From Hoplostethus atlanticus (Eukaryota; Chordata; Actinopteri; Trachichthyiformes; Trachichthyidae), in NCBI GenBank assembly GCA_034670405.1, contig JAXDDX010000010.1, positions 6,061,001 to 6,125,000 on the forward strand: a DNA stretch of 64,000 nucleotides, in the 5' to 3' direction. The notes under the pieces are model-generated. The model was not told where the DNA came from. It saw nothing but the letters and a program-made list of their open reading frames with translations, and did not search any database. Each line of letters starts with the position of its first letter. Within the stretch, counting starts at the first letter, position 1. The translations under genes were made by a program, and so were the position numbers. This document shows positions 24,001-38,391 of the stretch, piece by piece.

Positions 24001-27000
24001 CAATCACTAACTCTGTGGTTGCATAAGGTGTTCCCTTGGTCATACAAACTAAGCTCGAAGGTTAAAGTATGTGGGCAGAGAAAAGACAAACAATGATCCG
24101 GCATCAACAGTTACAGGGCTCCTGGGTGAAGCCAACGTGACTAAGGTAGAGATAGCATGCTAAAAGGCCAAGGTGGCATGACTAACCTTGGCGTGGAGAT
24201 GGCAGATCAAATGTTGCAGCTGCTCCACGCTCCTCTGCAGGGTCGGAGGGTCGCGGCCGGGTTGGACGCCCAGCGTCAGGGTGTGTGTGTTCAGCTTTGG
24301 AAGGTGGCAGACCACTCTGGCATCTGTAGAGGCTGGCTGGAGAGTCTCCGTCCCTCTTTCTGTCCCTGCGTCTGCTTCAGCCCTGCCGCAAAATAAATAC
24401 TTAGATCACCCAGAGAGCGCTATGCTGTGGTTGGCTAACATAGCAGTAGGGAAGGGTTTAACAGTGATGTCAACCCTCCCACTTCACATCAACAATCAAG
24501 GTTCATTGCACAGGGTGGGAATTTACCAGCAGCCATTGGTGAAATGCTGTTTCCTGGTAAGTTCGTCTACTCTAGCAGCCACTTTGACACTTGACAGGTA
24601 AATAACCATCAGCAACCAAAAATTTTGTTGACTGGAAAATAGTGAAAGTGGCTTTGAAGGTTTCCTGTCCTGTGTCGTTGTAAACCACTTCACTTCAATA
24701 AGCTTTCTGAGCAAACACCACTCCTGCTGCATTTGCTCTCAGTGATGAAGGTAAATGCATGGGCAGTGTTTGGTTTGTGAAGACGGCGGTGTGAGGGGGA
24801 GACACCTCCCAGCCAGGCAGATCTGCTTGCGTAATACTGGGTGGAGTGGTTTAGTTTTGAGTCCTGGCGGCTGAGGTCACCAGCTAGCCTGCGAGTGACT
24901 TCACTTTTCAAGAGGGAAATGCGATTACCAACACATTAAGAGAGAGCTGCCCTGAAACAACTTAAATACATGGCTTGCCATCGAGTTGGCTTGCTAAGTG
25001 GTAGTTGTGTTTCGGCTTCTACCATCTTCATTCCAAGTTAAGTGAAAACTATCCAGCGGTGGATAAGTAGAGTACTAAAGACATAAAAGTGGTCCATTTC
25101 CACTTAACGCCATGTCTCAGTCCATTTACCACAAAGCAGATTATTTTTCCCTAGCTTAATGTTTAACTGTAGAGGGATGAGAGAAAAAAGACATTTTCAG
25201 GATACCTGACAACCACAATCACAACACACACTTCCCTTCTCCCCTTCATATGTCTTGACTCGCTTTCTCCTTATACCCTGTAGAGCACTGCAGTGGGCGA
25301 GTCATCTTAGGGTTATATGGTAAAGGTTAGGGTTAGGGCTGTCTAAACACAGGACTCGAAAACAAGCCTTTGTGTTGTGCAACAGTTTCCCATCTCTCTG
25401 GATTCCCATGGAACAATACTGGGAGCCCACAACTTTTCAATCTGCCCTCAATTATCTGACTGCAGCTAAAAGTGCTAAACTAGGCCACTTTGTGGCTCTG
25501 GTGGTGATGTTCTTGGGATATTTTGATTGTTCCATGAAGACAACAGACAAACAACATTGTCCTAATGGACCTGGTGAAACCACACCATCTCACCATGACA
25601 TCTGATGTATTGACATTGTACAGGGAAGAAGGTTTGCTGAAACTCCGATCTCAATGTCAAACAGAGTGGAAACAGTTGGGACATGTCGTCCAGGACAAGT
25701 CAACATATTTCCACCCGAGGAGAGCATGTTCTTTACCAAGTCACAGGGAGAGGGAGGAAAAAATCCATAACTAAGGCAGAATGCAAAACCATACATTTGG
25801 AGGCAGGTATTCTACAGCAAAAGCCTTTTCAACTCAAACTGAGCACGCTATGTGACAAATCCAATCAACAAAAGTGGAAACGCCATGCATCACAACAATA
25901 CAGTCAGATATCATTGCCCTAATGCCCTGCCTGAGCAGCTTACTGGCTAAATCAGTGTAATCTTTTAATTCACTTCTCAAAACACATTTGTACAAAAAGA
26001 CTTTCATAATTTGACTTGCATGGTTTATCCTGCTTTGTTTTAATTTCCTATTTCTCACTACTGCTGATGTTTTTCTGTTGTGTTTGTAAAACACTTTATA
26101 ACTTCTGTTTTCTGTATAAAGAAAGTGTACCATTATTATTATTACAATAAAACATAAACATACAGGCTAAAGTAATAATTATGAGATCAGGTACTTACTG
26201 TGTGAGGAGCCGGTGGAGGTGTTGGTGTCCTTGCAGTGCTGCGATGGCGACAGGGGTGTGGCCTTGTCTGTTGGCCAATCGCAGGGCTTCTCTGGCTCCA
26301 GGCTGCTGCAGCAGGAATACCGCGACCCGAGTCAGACCTCGACGTGCAGAGAAATGCAACAATGTCTCCTGAGGATCTGGATCTGAAGGAGAGACAGAGA
26401 TAGAAAGAAGGAAATGAGTGTTTCAGTCCAGGCATCCAACCCCTTCCTGCAGCTTTACACCTTAACAGACTGATGCTGCCAGGAAAACCACAGCCTGTCT
26501 CTGCCAGTTCGGTTTCAATTTCATGCACAATATTCCACAAAATTGCAAGTATGCAGTGTTTCCCCAGAATTGTATTCTTGGAAGGATGGAAAAGGGCTAA
26601 AGGTTAAGGGCTTCCCATAGACAACCAGTATAGTATTGCTCCATCATACAATGTTAAAGCTGCACTGAGCAACTTCACACATGATGGCAGCCGGAGGAAA
26701 CATTTGAACTTCAAGACCCAGATATCATGTAACGTGACCTCAGTCAACTGCACACAGCATATTCATGTTTACCAAGCCGGCCTGTCCACTGATCTCTTTA
26801 TACAAAAGGATATCAAAGGGACAGGAGAAGCAAAACTCCAGCTTTCTCCGGACGGAGCGCTCGTTCTCTGCTGTTTGTACATAAAAATCTAGTGCAGCTT
26901 TTATCAGATTCAAAGTTAAAAGCATTTGGGAAAGGTAAAATAAACTGAAAATGGTAAAAATAAACTTTTTTTTCCCGTCATCAGCAGTGCGATAATCCAT

Positions 27001-29202
27001 AACTGATTATTCATTTGCTGCAACATTTCACAGAGCCGGTTGCGTCTGCTGCTCACATTAAAGAGCTTTCACTCCATTTACTGCTGGCCAGTCTGGGCCG
27101 GCCTGCCCTGATGAAGCACAAGCTAATTGGTCAAATTAAATGCTCCAGTTAGCCGAGCCAGGGTCGGACTGCAAAGTGAGTTGCCAAACAGTGGCAGGAA
27201 ATGCCTTGCTGTTGGGTTTCTACTGCGGTTCTTTCATCGCCGACACAAAAATGTCATTTCCATACTGTAGCTGGAGGGGCCTCTGGGATATGTAGAGTTA
27301 CAGCTATCCACCCAAACACAGGGATCTCCAACACAAAGGGTCTTCCTCGGGCGCTGGTTCACCATGAGCCACCAGAACAGCTTCAATGCTCCTTGGCACT
27401 GACTCTACAAGTGGCTGTGACTCTACAGTGCTTTCTGCAGACTGGTAAAGCAAATATGCCCATCCAGTATATATGCTATAAATTCACATCTTGGTTTTTC
27501 GTACTCTTTATTTTGGCAGTTACCTGTATTCAGTGATGCAGTGGTACATAAAAAGGTGGGTAAACTCCAGTCAGTGATCAGTACACATTACATTGTACTA
27601 CAATTTGGTATCGTATCAAGTATCATGCACCTTATCAGTAATTCTGCGCAGTGCTCGTGTTGCACATACCCCGCCTTTTGTATATACCTGTGTATAATAT
27701 TGTTGTATACCTCTGTTAATAAACCTGCTGGGCAAGCTGAGTTTAGGTGAGTTTATCCTCCGCTACATCCACGTCTGTATGTGTTAGGACTACAAATCAG
27801 TTTTTCTGATCCACTGTGAATGTCAGAAACTGTCCCAAACTGGTGAATGGTGTTGGATGTTTTTCCACCGCTGTCGATGACATGTGTTGTTGTGCTAGCC
27901 AGGTGAAGTGAATTTCCCTCGGGACCAGAAACGGTGTGGTATGGTGAGATCAGTGACTGCCTGTGTGTCACCAGCATGAAGGATGACTGAGATAAGCCGG
28001 CATCACCTCCACCTCCAGTCTGCTGCGATCCGTCATCTGACAGATCTGATAAATGGAAACCAGAGCTGCACTCCTCTTCCCTCCCTGCAGTTCTGCGTAG
28101 CCGAGCTTCTTGTATTGAAGTGGTGACATATTGTCAAGCGGAGCCTATTAGAGCACACATCACTCACCCAAGCAGCGTTCCCCATTAACAACATGACAAC
28201 CGACTGCCTGTGTGTGTGTCCACTACCTAACAGCAGTAACACTGCGCTCGGCTGAGTTTTGACAAGACATCATTACCTGACGTTCACCCTTCAAGATCTG
28301 GAGGATCCAGTATGGAGAAGTGTTCTCATTTAGTTGTCTGAGATCTGCTGTGCTTAAAAAAGTGCCAGTGTTTTGAAATGGTGGATATCTCATTTTGGAA
28401 CAAAACTCCTCACATATATTTACAATGGATATCAAAAGTCTACAAGCCCTTTTATTGCACTGAGACCTGGAATGAAAACCCATTAAATCAGACTTTTTCC
28501 ATTTTCATTTGTGTAGAGTAACCAGTAGAAACAAAAGGCTACTCATTCCCAACTTGTATTGATTTTTCTTTTCAGGCGTCAAATCAGTAATCAATAAATG
28601 AGTTTTCTCAGCTCATTCTGTTTTAAGGATTTTGTCTTACAATCCTGGTTTGATCTAATTTCCAAGTGGAAAGCATGCGCTATTATCTTTACAATAGCCT
28701 GAAGGAGAGGCAGAGCTCTAACTACTCCCAAAAGTCTTGTTGGCGCTGCTTTACAGAGAGCAATTACCTCCTAGAGTTTATCATCCAAATCAGCTCGTTT
28801 GGCTGGCATTAACTGATTAAAGCCATCAGAGTCAATGGCCGGAGAAAATTGGAGGTGTAATTTTAACAAAATGCCAGTTCCTTTGCAATGAGAAATCCAT
28901 TTCTCTCAGCCCAAACCGCTGTCTGGCCGGGCTGTAGCGTGCTGTTCACACTGAACATACTGGAGTCACATTGAAGTCCACACGAACACATGTGGTGCGT
29001 TCATGTCATATCAGATTTAGCATAAGTAACAGCTGCCACCTGTGATAAACTGTTCACGTCAGCCTCCTAGTGGTAGATACAAGTAGGACATGTGGGAAGT
29101 GTTTGTAGTCTCCGATATTACCCACTTGGCATCAGGAATTGCGAAAGCGTGTCACTGGACAGGAAAGTTTGCTTATTAATGTCTGGCATTACGTTTCCTT
29201 GA

Positions 29203-29245
<43 letters not shown>

Positions 29246-32200
29246 TGTAACAATGAGGGTAAATATCAGAAATGAGAACCTAGATCAACAGCTACCAAAG
29301 TTACTCTGACAAATTGCTTCTTCTACTGTCGGTAACTGAGCATAAGTGGTATAAGTACAGTAGCCACAGCTTTGTGTGCATTCAATACCAACTATAAAGA
29401 GTAAACAAGCCTATAGAATTTTACATTTTATGACATTAAAAAGCAACTGCTTCTGTTAAAGGGAATGTGAGAGGCCCGCTGAGAGCGCCAATCTGCAAAA
29501 ACGTATTGATGTCAGAAACCTGGCAACCCAGTGGGCAGGTGTGACAGAGGAGTCTTCTCCCAACTCAGAGCTATGTGTCATGACTCAGAGTATCTTCTCT
29601 CACTTAGTCATTTGGATGACTTGTGTGTGCCAAGTCTCAATGCTTGCTCAAGGGCATGTCGGCAGTATTCGATGAGGGAGGGGAGAGCATTACTCATACT
29701 TTCCCTCCCACTCTGGGGATTTAAACCAGCGACCAGTCCTACATGACATCCAACAACATCAAACCAACGTAGATTTTAGAGACAATGAATGATGAACTTC
29801 AGGTCTGTACATAGGTCTCTCCAATCCTTGTTGTCATGGATCAACACTTATACATGATCTATGATATGATGCTTGTGGTTGTTTGAAAATGAAGGAAATC
29901 AATGAGGAAAGTCAGTTTTCCATCCAGTGGAGTGAGTCCTGCTGTAGAAGTCACCCAGGACTCACTTCCACTGCCAAGCATTAGTACACAGACTCTGCAA
30001 AACACACACATAAGCAATCAATGACGCAAATGACCCCCTCTGAGCCAATCAGCAACAAATATGCCACCTTGATTTCACCTATAGTTGCAGCGCCCTGAGG
30101 CCAATCAGTACAATTATGAAAATGTCAGAACGTTGTGGATTCAAAATCCAATCAGCACAGTGAATCAATACGTCTCAGCATCAGCGGCACCAAGACTGGA
30201 CGTTTTATTGGACTTGGAAATTACAGCGATTGCGATTCCGATCATGCAGCGTGCACACAGCCCCCTGCCCGCCAGTCTCACCAGTGCTGTCGGTGAGTTT
30301 CTTTCCCAGCAAGCTCCATCCTGGGGGCAGTTTGAGGTGGCTGAGGGCCAGTGCCAGGCTCTCATCCAGGCGTTCACACTCCTGCAGGGGAATCTTACAC
30401 TCGTCCAGCAGCAGCACCCCGTCGAGGCCGTCGACTCGACCCGCCGTGCTCACCTGGGTGAAGGGAGGTTACAAGGATGAGGCAAGTTGTCGAGAGGAGG
30501 AATTGAGGCTTAGTCTACTAGAGGCACACATAGTGAGACATTCTGGATAAGAGCATCAATTCAATTCAATTCATTCAATGTCATTCGAACTGCGACACAC
30601 ACAGTTTTCTCTACGTGACTCCTTTTATCATTGCTTAAAAATGTTCCATAACAATTCACAAGTTTCAGCGCCGAAGAGAAAGCTGTGACATTATCTGCTC
30701 TTCCTCCCTTGCCAAGAAAAACCCAGCGTCTAATTTCTGTGGGGTGGTAACTTGCACTGAAAATAAATCCTTTCATAAAATACCAAGTCTTCCTGCAAGC
30801 CATCACGCCTTCAGGGAGGAAGAAGCGATAACATCCAACATGTGTCCTGCCCTCCTCCTATTCTCTGACAGGTCTCTATTCTGTGGTTATTTCACTGCTG
30901 AAAGGGAAGTGAACCAGGCACTCACTAGGAACTGGGCCATGTCGAAGGCCAGGTCCTGGACAAAGCAGAATCGATGTTTGGCCAACGACGCCACGCGACC
31001 CAGACAGGCCTCCGGGTCCTCGGGACTGAGTGAACACAGGGTGACCCACACCGCCTCACAACAGTCATGGGCTGCAGGGAGAGAGGAGAGAGAGTAAACT
31101 CAGTGTGAGGTACTGCAGACCTAGAGCAGCAATATGAAACTTTTTCACATTCAAATATCAAATCTACTAAATAGTATTAGTCTGTGTGACCTTGTGTACA
31201 ATATTGAACTCATGTTACCGTCAGCAAAGTGACATTACCCCAGCTGCTATATATTCAACAAGTCATGTAATACAAGTCATACAGCAACGAGTGGAGAATT
31301 CATTTTCTCCCGTGCATTGAACCTTTGTTCCCTCATAGGAGCACTGAAAAGTATTTTACAAGGAAAAGGCCTCGAGAGGAGGAAGAAACAGAAACCTAAC
31401 AGGAACAGCCCTCAACCCCACCAGCTGAAATTCATTCAGTTCAGGAGCGGCTACAACGATATCCGGAAAGGGAATGCACTGAAATAAAATGTTTCCGCCA
31501 TAACAGAATCAAACTGTTTATCTTGACCACCCACCCCTCCCCGCCAGTGCCCTATCGCCACAAATACACTTCTGAGCCACTGCAATACAATTCCTGCCTC
31601 AAGGCAAAAAAAACAGCAGACAGGCGAGCACTGTGACAGTACTGCATAGAGCCATGTAGTGAGAGACAATAAAACACAGGACTAAACAAAGAATTTATAC
31701 AACTGTTAAGAAACCGAATGCCACAGTTATATGTAATACTCATATATGTGTACATGAGTTATATTCCAATACACTATATATCCTGAAGTCATTCAATATC
31801 TGTAAAATCTCATTGATGGATCTCATTTAGTCAACCGCTTAGTTCCCTATACAGTTAACGGTTGTTACAGGGATCAAACCTGTGACCCTGGAGTTACAGG
31901 GACACTCTCTAGTCTCTCAGTCTCTCTCTCCATAAGTGATGGAGCCAGCATAACCACTGAACAGCGAGAAAGCATGCTGGAAACACACGGCCAACAGAAG
32001 ACTAAAAAAAACAATCCAGATTACAGATTTCCAAACCTACGTGGTAATCTGCACCGTCTCTTGTGACAGTTCCTCTACTTCTCCTATTTAAAGCTTTATA
32101 ATAACAACCTGCACTCTGTCGGGCTGGTGTGTGAACATACCTAACTCATACTTTATATCAAGTCACAGTTTCAAGGGGCAAAAAAGCAAGATCCTGCTAA

Positions 32201-35200
32201 GAAAACATACAGGAAGTGGGTTCTTTAAAAGGGGATGAACGATCAGATCTGTTTGCAGAAATGGTCCATGCATGAAGCCCTGTTGCCTGTGGTTAGTACT
32301 CTCCACTGCTAGTACTGGCAGGTAGAATACTCATATCCCCAAGAAGAACAACGACAACACAATATAATTCATTTATCTGTTTATGTATCACTGAAATGTG
32401 GGCCGAGATGAATCTCATTACGAGAGCAACAACAAGTCAACAGTTAAATGGATGTTAATGAAAAGGAGTTTTCATTCGTGTCTTCAAAGAATGAACAGAG
32501 GAGAGTGTAGTCAACATAGACGGCAGACCCAGTCAAAGTACACAAGGCATTTCCTCAGTATGTCACTGATTTACATCGTTCTGAGTCTAGTCATACTCTC
32601 AGCGTCTCGCCACACCACTCACTGGGAAGAAACTCTCAACATCCATTTAACTCCTCAACTCCCTTCATCTCCTTCCTTGCAATCTGTCGTTTACTGTGTT
32701 TGAGTGATGTTTGTTGGTCTCTGCAACCAACGTCGTCTGTTGGCCACTGGGAGCTGCCCAGTACAACCATAGTCTTCTCCTATTGGCCACTAAAGCAGTG
32801 CCTTGCTCGAGGGCACCTGGATCCTAGTGGATGAGCAAGGAGAGAGTGCTGCTAATTCATTTAACCTGCCCTGATGTCCCCAGGCCATCTGGGCATTCGA
32901 ACCAACAACCTTCTGGTCACGGCCCACTCCTATGGAGCCTCTGTCAGGCCTGATGGAGGGAGCAGTAAAGCAGAGCTAATCTGTTAGCTGGAGGACGGGG
33001 TGACATCTCCTCCTCCTCCACCTTCACCTCCACTTCTGAGCTCTTAACGAGATAACGCTGGAAAGCAGATAACGAGCATGAGGCTGCACAAGGACTGGCA
33101 GTTCAATACTACCATTTAATACAGAGGAGGAAAAATACATCCCTTCTACCCATCTCCTCCACTCTTTCCCTAGCATAGGAATATTTGCTCCATCTATCGT
33201 CAGGGCACAGGGCGTGACCTCTGACCTCCTTACTTATTGGTTGTTGGCTAGATAACTTGGAAATGTAGGAAGAAGAAACCGAGAAAGAGGAGTGCTGGGT
33301 GATTTCTGTCCCTCCACAACAACAGATGAGTTAAAAAAAAAAAAAAAGAGGAGGAAAGTGTTGGTAGGCAATTAGCCATGAACTACTGGGGCTGCACTCC
33401 ACCGCTGTAACTAATTAGCGATGAAGACTTTCATCTCAGGGTTTCTGTGTGCTGAATAACACCTTCCCCATCACAATTAAAATGATCTACGGCTTTTGAG
33501 TGCAGCCACCCTTTAAGGTGAAATGTGGTTATAGCACATGGCGGCACAACAATGCAGACGATTAACCAATAAAGAAGATGAGAAATAAAGAATGTGAGGC
33601 CAGTGAAGAAAAACAGACTTAATGTGGATTAAGCACTGTAGGTGGAGCTGCCTTCCCACAAGTCCACTGGAGGTTAATGACGAGCAAGTTTCCAGGGATT
33701 GTGGGTGGGGGAGGCTTACCGGGACACAACGCCTGCAGGGTGTCATGGCTGCTCCTCAGGGTGCTGGTCAGGTGCCTCTGGGTGCTGCCAGCAAACAGCA
33801 GGAAGTAGTCCACGCCCTCCGCATCCTGGGCCAGCTCTTCGTCACAGAGCTGCACTGTGATAACACGCCTCCCCTGAACACAGAGAGAGACAGACGGAGA
33901 GACAGACGGGTAGAACGACACGAATACAGAGACAAAGAAAGATAGAAAGAAGTGACAAAAAGAAAGACAGACAGAAAGGAAAGTCAATACAATACATATA
34001 AACCTCATATGTTAAAATGCAGGTCTTGACTGAGGTGTGAACCGGTGTGTTGTTGTGGTTTAAACCCCCCATGAACCCCCTTGCTTCCTGTTGTTGAGAG
34101 GAAGTTGCAACCTGTCCCCCCCTGGTGAAAGTTGGAGCGACGCTGCTGGAACAGCAGAACTGGATCAAAGTTGACAGCGAATACACAAATGTCTCAAAAA
34201 TAATGTGCCAGTGATTTATTGATGTCAAAACGCGACACGTCACACTTGTTTGTTGGAGCCACCTTAGCAGGTTGCTAAGACGCCTGCTGACTCACTGAGC
34301 TCAGTCAGACTCAGACGGCTGCTGCTGACAGGCAGGAGGGTTTAGCACTAAAACACTGGGCTGGTCTTGTTATGAAGTCAGGTTTTTACCCTTCATCCAT
34401 TCAGGGAGTGTCGACTGAGCTCAGCGACACCCTGCTTCACTTTCATACAGTTGACCAGTACAACCACAGTCTACTACTGCTGGTCACTAAGCAGTTGGAG
34501 GTGAAGTGTCTTGCTCAAGGGCACCTCGGCAGTTGTTGTTGGAGGCGGGGCTAGTCAGTCCTGGGATTTGAACTGGTGACCTTTATTATTATTATTAGTC
34601 TTGATTTGAGGAACAGATTTATTTTATTCCATCTTTACTAACATCAATTTATAGCAACATCTTGACTGTTTTCAGATACAGATACTTTCTAAATAATTAT
34701 GTGTATCAATATTGCCAGTGTGCCAATATTCCATGATCATTAATTGTGGAAACTAAAATTGTGATATAATACAGATTATATACGGTTTATTGTGCAGCCC
34801 TGGTCTGTCTCTGAAGCTACATTCAGCTGTGTTGTGGCTGAGCACTGTGGGAAATGATGCGGTGTCATCTGAGGGCAGACGGAGGAGGAGGAGAGCCAGC
34901 GAAGAGGAGGAATTATTGTTCAACATCAGCTGCTTTCCACTGGGGGACTTGCAGCCTGTTGACACCAGAGGAGGGATAATGGCACATTTCTCTCCATCAA
35001 GTCTGACCAAGGTCGCCGTCTTTTCACGAGCCGGGTCCAGCATGAGCAGTCTGGGGTGGCAGCGGCGGCTTGGTGTTGAAGAGAGCTAAACAGTCAGGGT
35101 GAAAGGTGCTTCCTCCTCCTCTTGTGGTAGCTGCAGGGCCTAGTTCCCACAGAGCAGGATTAGCAGGCTGACAGCAGGAAGGCTAACCGGCAGCCTTGGG

Positions 35201-35945
35201 CTCATCAACACTCTGTTTGGCAAGCCGTTGCTGCTGAGCACCATGAAAAAAACCAAAAGCGAAATGTTCAAAAGGCGACCACATAGCCTGGAGCCCACAG
35301 GAAGAGAAACAGCCTGCAGTCACCTTCTGAGAGCTGGGACTGAATACATTGACTTGTAATTGCAGCGTGGAGGAGGCAGGCTCCGCTATGCAAGTAGAGT
35401 CTCATCTTTAACAAGCGGAGCAGGGGCACCGGCGTAAATGAGTTGTAGATGGGTGGCAGCCACCAGGCATGACATTTACTCCATTAAAAACTCATCTTTT
35501 ACTGCGAGCCCCAGATTGGAAATTTTAGTTTTGTGCGGCTGAAAGGAGCGGTACCTCGGTGGATTTGAGTTTGCACTCCACACGAAAATGAAAACGTATT
35601 AGTGTGAAATGAGTTCCACATCTTAGCTACAAACAAAAAAAAGAAGAAGCAAAAGAAGAAGTGGTTTCCACTCCGCTGCTAAAGGCGTACGGTAAATCAC
35701 CTTAGTCATGATATCAATCTGCTGCACACCAACTCCACCTCTGCTAAACTGAGTTCTAACAGCACCGCAACAACCGAATGAAAATACTTTCTTCATCACA
35801 ACAGTACAAACAACTGGATTTGTTTTTCATGACCTATAACCATGTTCAATAAAGGATACATTTAGTGGAAGCATGTGTACAGGAAACCCCTCATTGGAAG
35901 TCTGTCTGGACAACGGAGTCAGATAAATTACTAAAGTATAAATGT

Positions 35946-35977
<32 letters not shown>

Positions 35978-38352
35978 CAGATAAACAGAGATGTGAAACA
36001 TCTGCTGGAGACAGGAAACACAGCTGCACACACCAACCTCCTGCAGAGTGAACCACAAAGCTGTTAAGCTGTTTATCAATGCTGTTGTTGCCGTGCAGGT
36101 TTAATAATTCTAATAATAATGACAAGAATACAAAAGAATCAGTTCCTCTCTGCCAGCTAATCCAGAGACCCAAACTAGAAGCCATGTTTCCCCATTAGGC
36201 CACATCAGTGTGACTGTGCTCTCCGCTGGTAATACTTCTCATAGGTGACCTGCTGGTGTATTGACCTGCTAATCACGGAGCTTCAACGGGACAATAGGCG
36301 GCTTTGAAGCGACATTAGAAAAAAGCAGCTGGAGGCTCTGAACCCCACCCCCGCCTCTTACATATGAGTGTGTGTGCTTGTCCACCCCTCTCTGTATGAA
36401 CGGTCAGCGGGTTGGAAGTGGATGTTAACCAAGACAGTCTACTGGTTTACTAGCGGCTAGGTGGCTAGCATGATTTTCCATAGACCCGGGGGAGGACATC
36501 AACTACACAAAGCCACAGATTGTATTGAAAGTCATCTTGCAGCGCCCACAGTTACAGAAGTAATTATAAGTCATACAAATCTTTGTAACCTTTGAAGGAA
36601 AACGCTTGGGTACAAGATTGTGAACTACACTTTACATTTCCTATTAAATGGCCTGTCTTCACTACACGGAGCGCACCAAAATGCTTCTTTTTCTGGTGGG
36701 TGAATGAAATGAACTCTTCAACGTGGCCCGATTCGCTGGGATTTTCACCACGGTTAATGCTATCTGGGTCAACACCAAAGGAGGAGTTCAAATTGTCACT
36801 GACATGTTGGAGTTGTATGGAAAGATCCCCGCGACGTATTTGGAACATTCAAAACTAGGAGGTGGTGCTTTGTTCACATTGATGCTGGGTAGTGCAGTGT
36901 GGTCAAAATAAATACATTTAAGTCCTATCGATTGAATTCCAGCGAAATCAGGCCGAGGAATAAATATCATTCTTATCATTTTATAACATATTTCAGAACG
37001 GGTACGGTTCGTAGTTTGCTTATATCTGCAATGTAGTGGAAGAGACAGGAGTGAACCAGAGCCAGGCGGGGATGATGAAAAGTTACCCTCGACCCACTAA
37101 ATCATCACGCCTCTCTACTCTACTACTAATTGCTCTGAAAACATAAAAACATAACTCTTATTTCATGTCTCTTGTCATCACGTCTCTCTTACACGGTCAG
37201 GACGATTACAGGAAGATTGTAAGGACACTGACCTTTGACCTCTTTAATACTGGTTGCTTGTAATGTTGGTGATCTAGGAAATGAAGCTTATTCTACTGTT
37301 CTACTCTACTCATTGTAAGTTGCTCTGGATAGGAGACAACGTAAAGCTAATTTTAAAGTGACGGGCCTGTTACTGAACCCCAGCTGCTAACTCACTGTGC
37401 TCACTGTGAACTGATGTGATGAGTGGCTGAGATCTGATGTCTAATGAGGCCTGTCCGTCTGCCTGGTTCCACTCCAAATGAAGGCCAAGGGGTCTGGTTG
37501 TAGATCACAGATAAGGCTGTCTGCATGGATAATGTGTGAGCCAGGCTCGCCTTAGAAAGACACACTACACACACACACTTCTGACTTATCTCACTTCCTG
37601 TGTGTTCACCTCACCTGCTGCTGACAGGGGTGTTGTGCTGATGCAGCCACAAGCGCGCACGCACACACACACAAACACACACACGCACGCGCACACACAC
37701 ACACACAGACCTAGAACTGTCTCCTACTAACGTACACACTCCTCATCAGGAGGTTGAGGTTTAAGAAAGGCAAATTTAAGTCTTTCAATGACATCCCTAC
37801 TGCTACCGGGAGTTGAATTTAAGACCAATTTAAAAACCAAAAGACAGAAACAGAGCAAAAAAAACAGCCTAACTCAACTTCACTGAGCTCAGGACAGTTC
37901 TGAAACTATAAATGGGCAGAGTAAGAAAAAAACGATAACAGGAAATTGTTAAGGGACATGAAGTCCAACTGTGTTTAGTAAATCAGATACGATACTCCTA
38001 GCCCTGTTCTGTATTAATGTAAGAGTGTTATATATCATAAACCTGTAAGCCCATGGTCTGTGATTCTGAGGGGTTGATACCAAAACCTGTCTTTTACTGT
38101 GGATGTCATTTTTCTGCTATTACTGGAAATATCTTGGCATGACGTTGTTTGGCCAGTTATCCATGGGAATAAGAAAAATACACCATGAACCAAGAAAAAA
38201 AAAAGGACCCAGGAATGCAAGCTACTTCTCCAATAGCTGTTTTCATACAGTGTTTAAGTGGTTTTGTGGATTTGTCCTTGAAGACTTTTTCAGGATTTTT
38301 AAAAGATGTGCAGAAATCCTGCTCATAAACAAAAAGCAACTCTGCAGCAGAG

Positions 38353-38391
<39 letters not shown>

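Larger units (their letters stand above)
26383..30281. other. akap13 intron 4: repeats and possible conserved non-coding DNA
   Basis: Contains a family E repeat (26650-26900), family D (27335-27526) abutting a TIR element (27525-27780), a (TG)n tract (29204-29244), and two unusually repeat-free stretches (27030-27180, 28665-28970) with homeodomain-type ATTA cores. Confidence 0.55.

Noticed and set aside
25318-25345. Telomere-like ttagggttaggg-type string
   Set aside because: Only two full units; too short to mean an interstitial telomere.
30085-30550. Plus-strand frames of 106 and 131 residues
   Set aside because: Antisense to akap13 coding exon 4.
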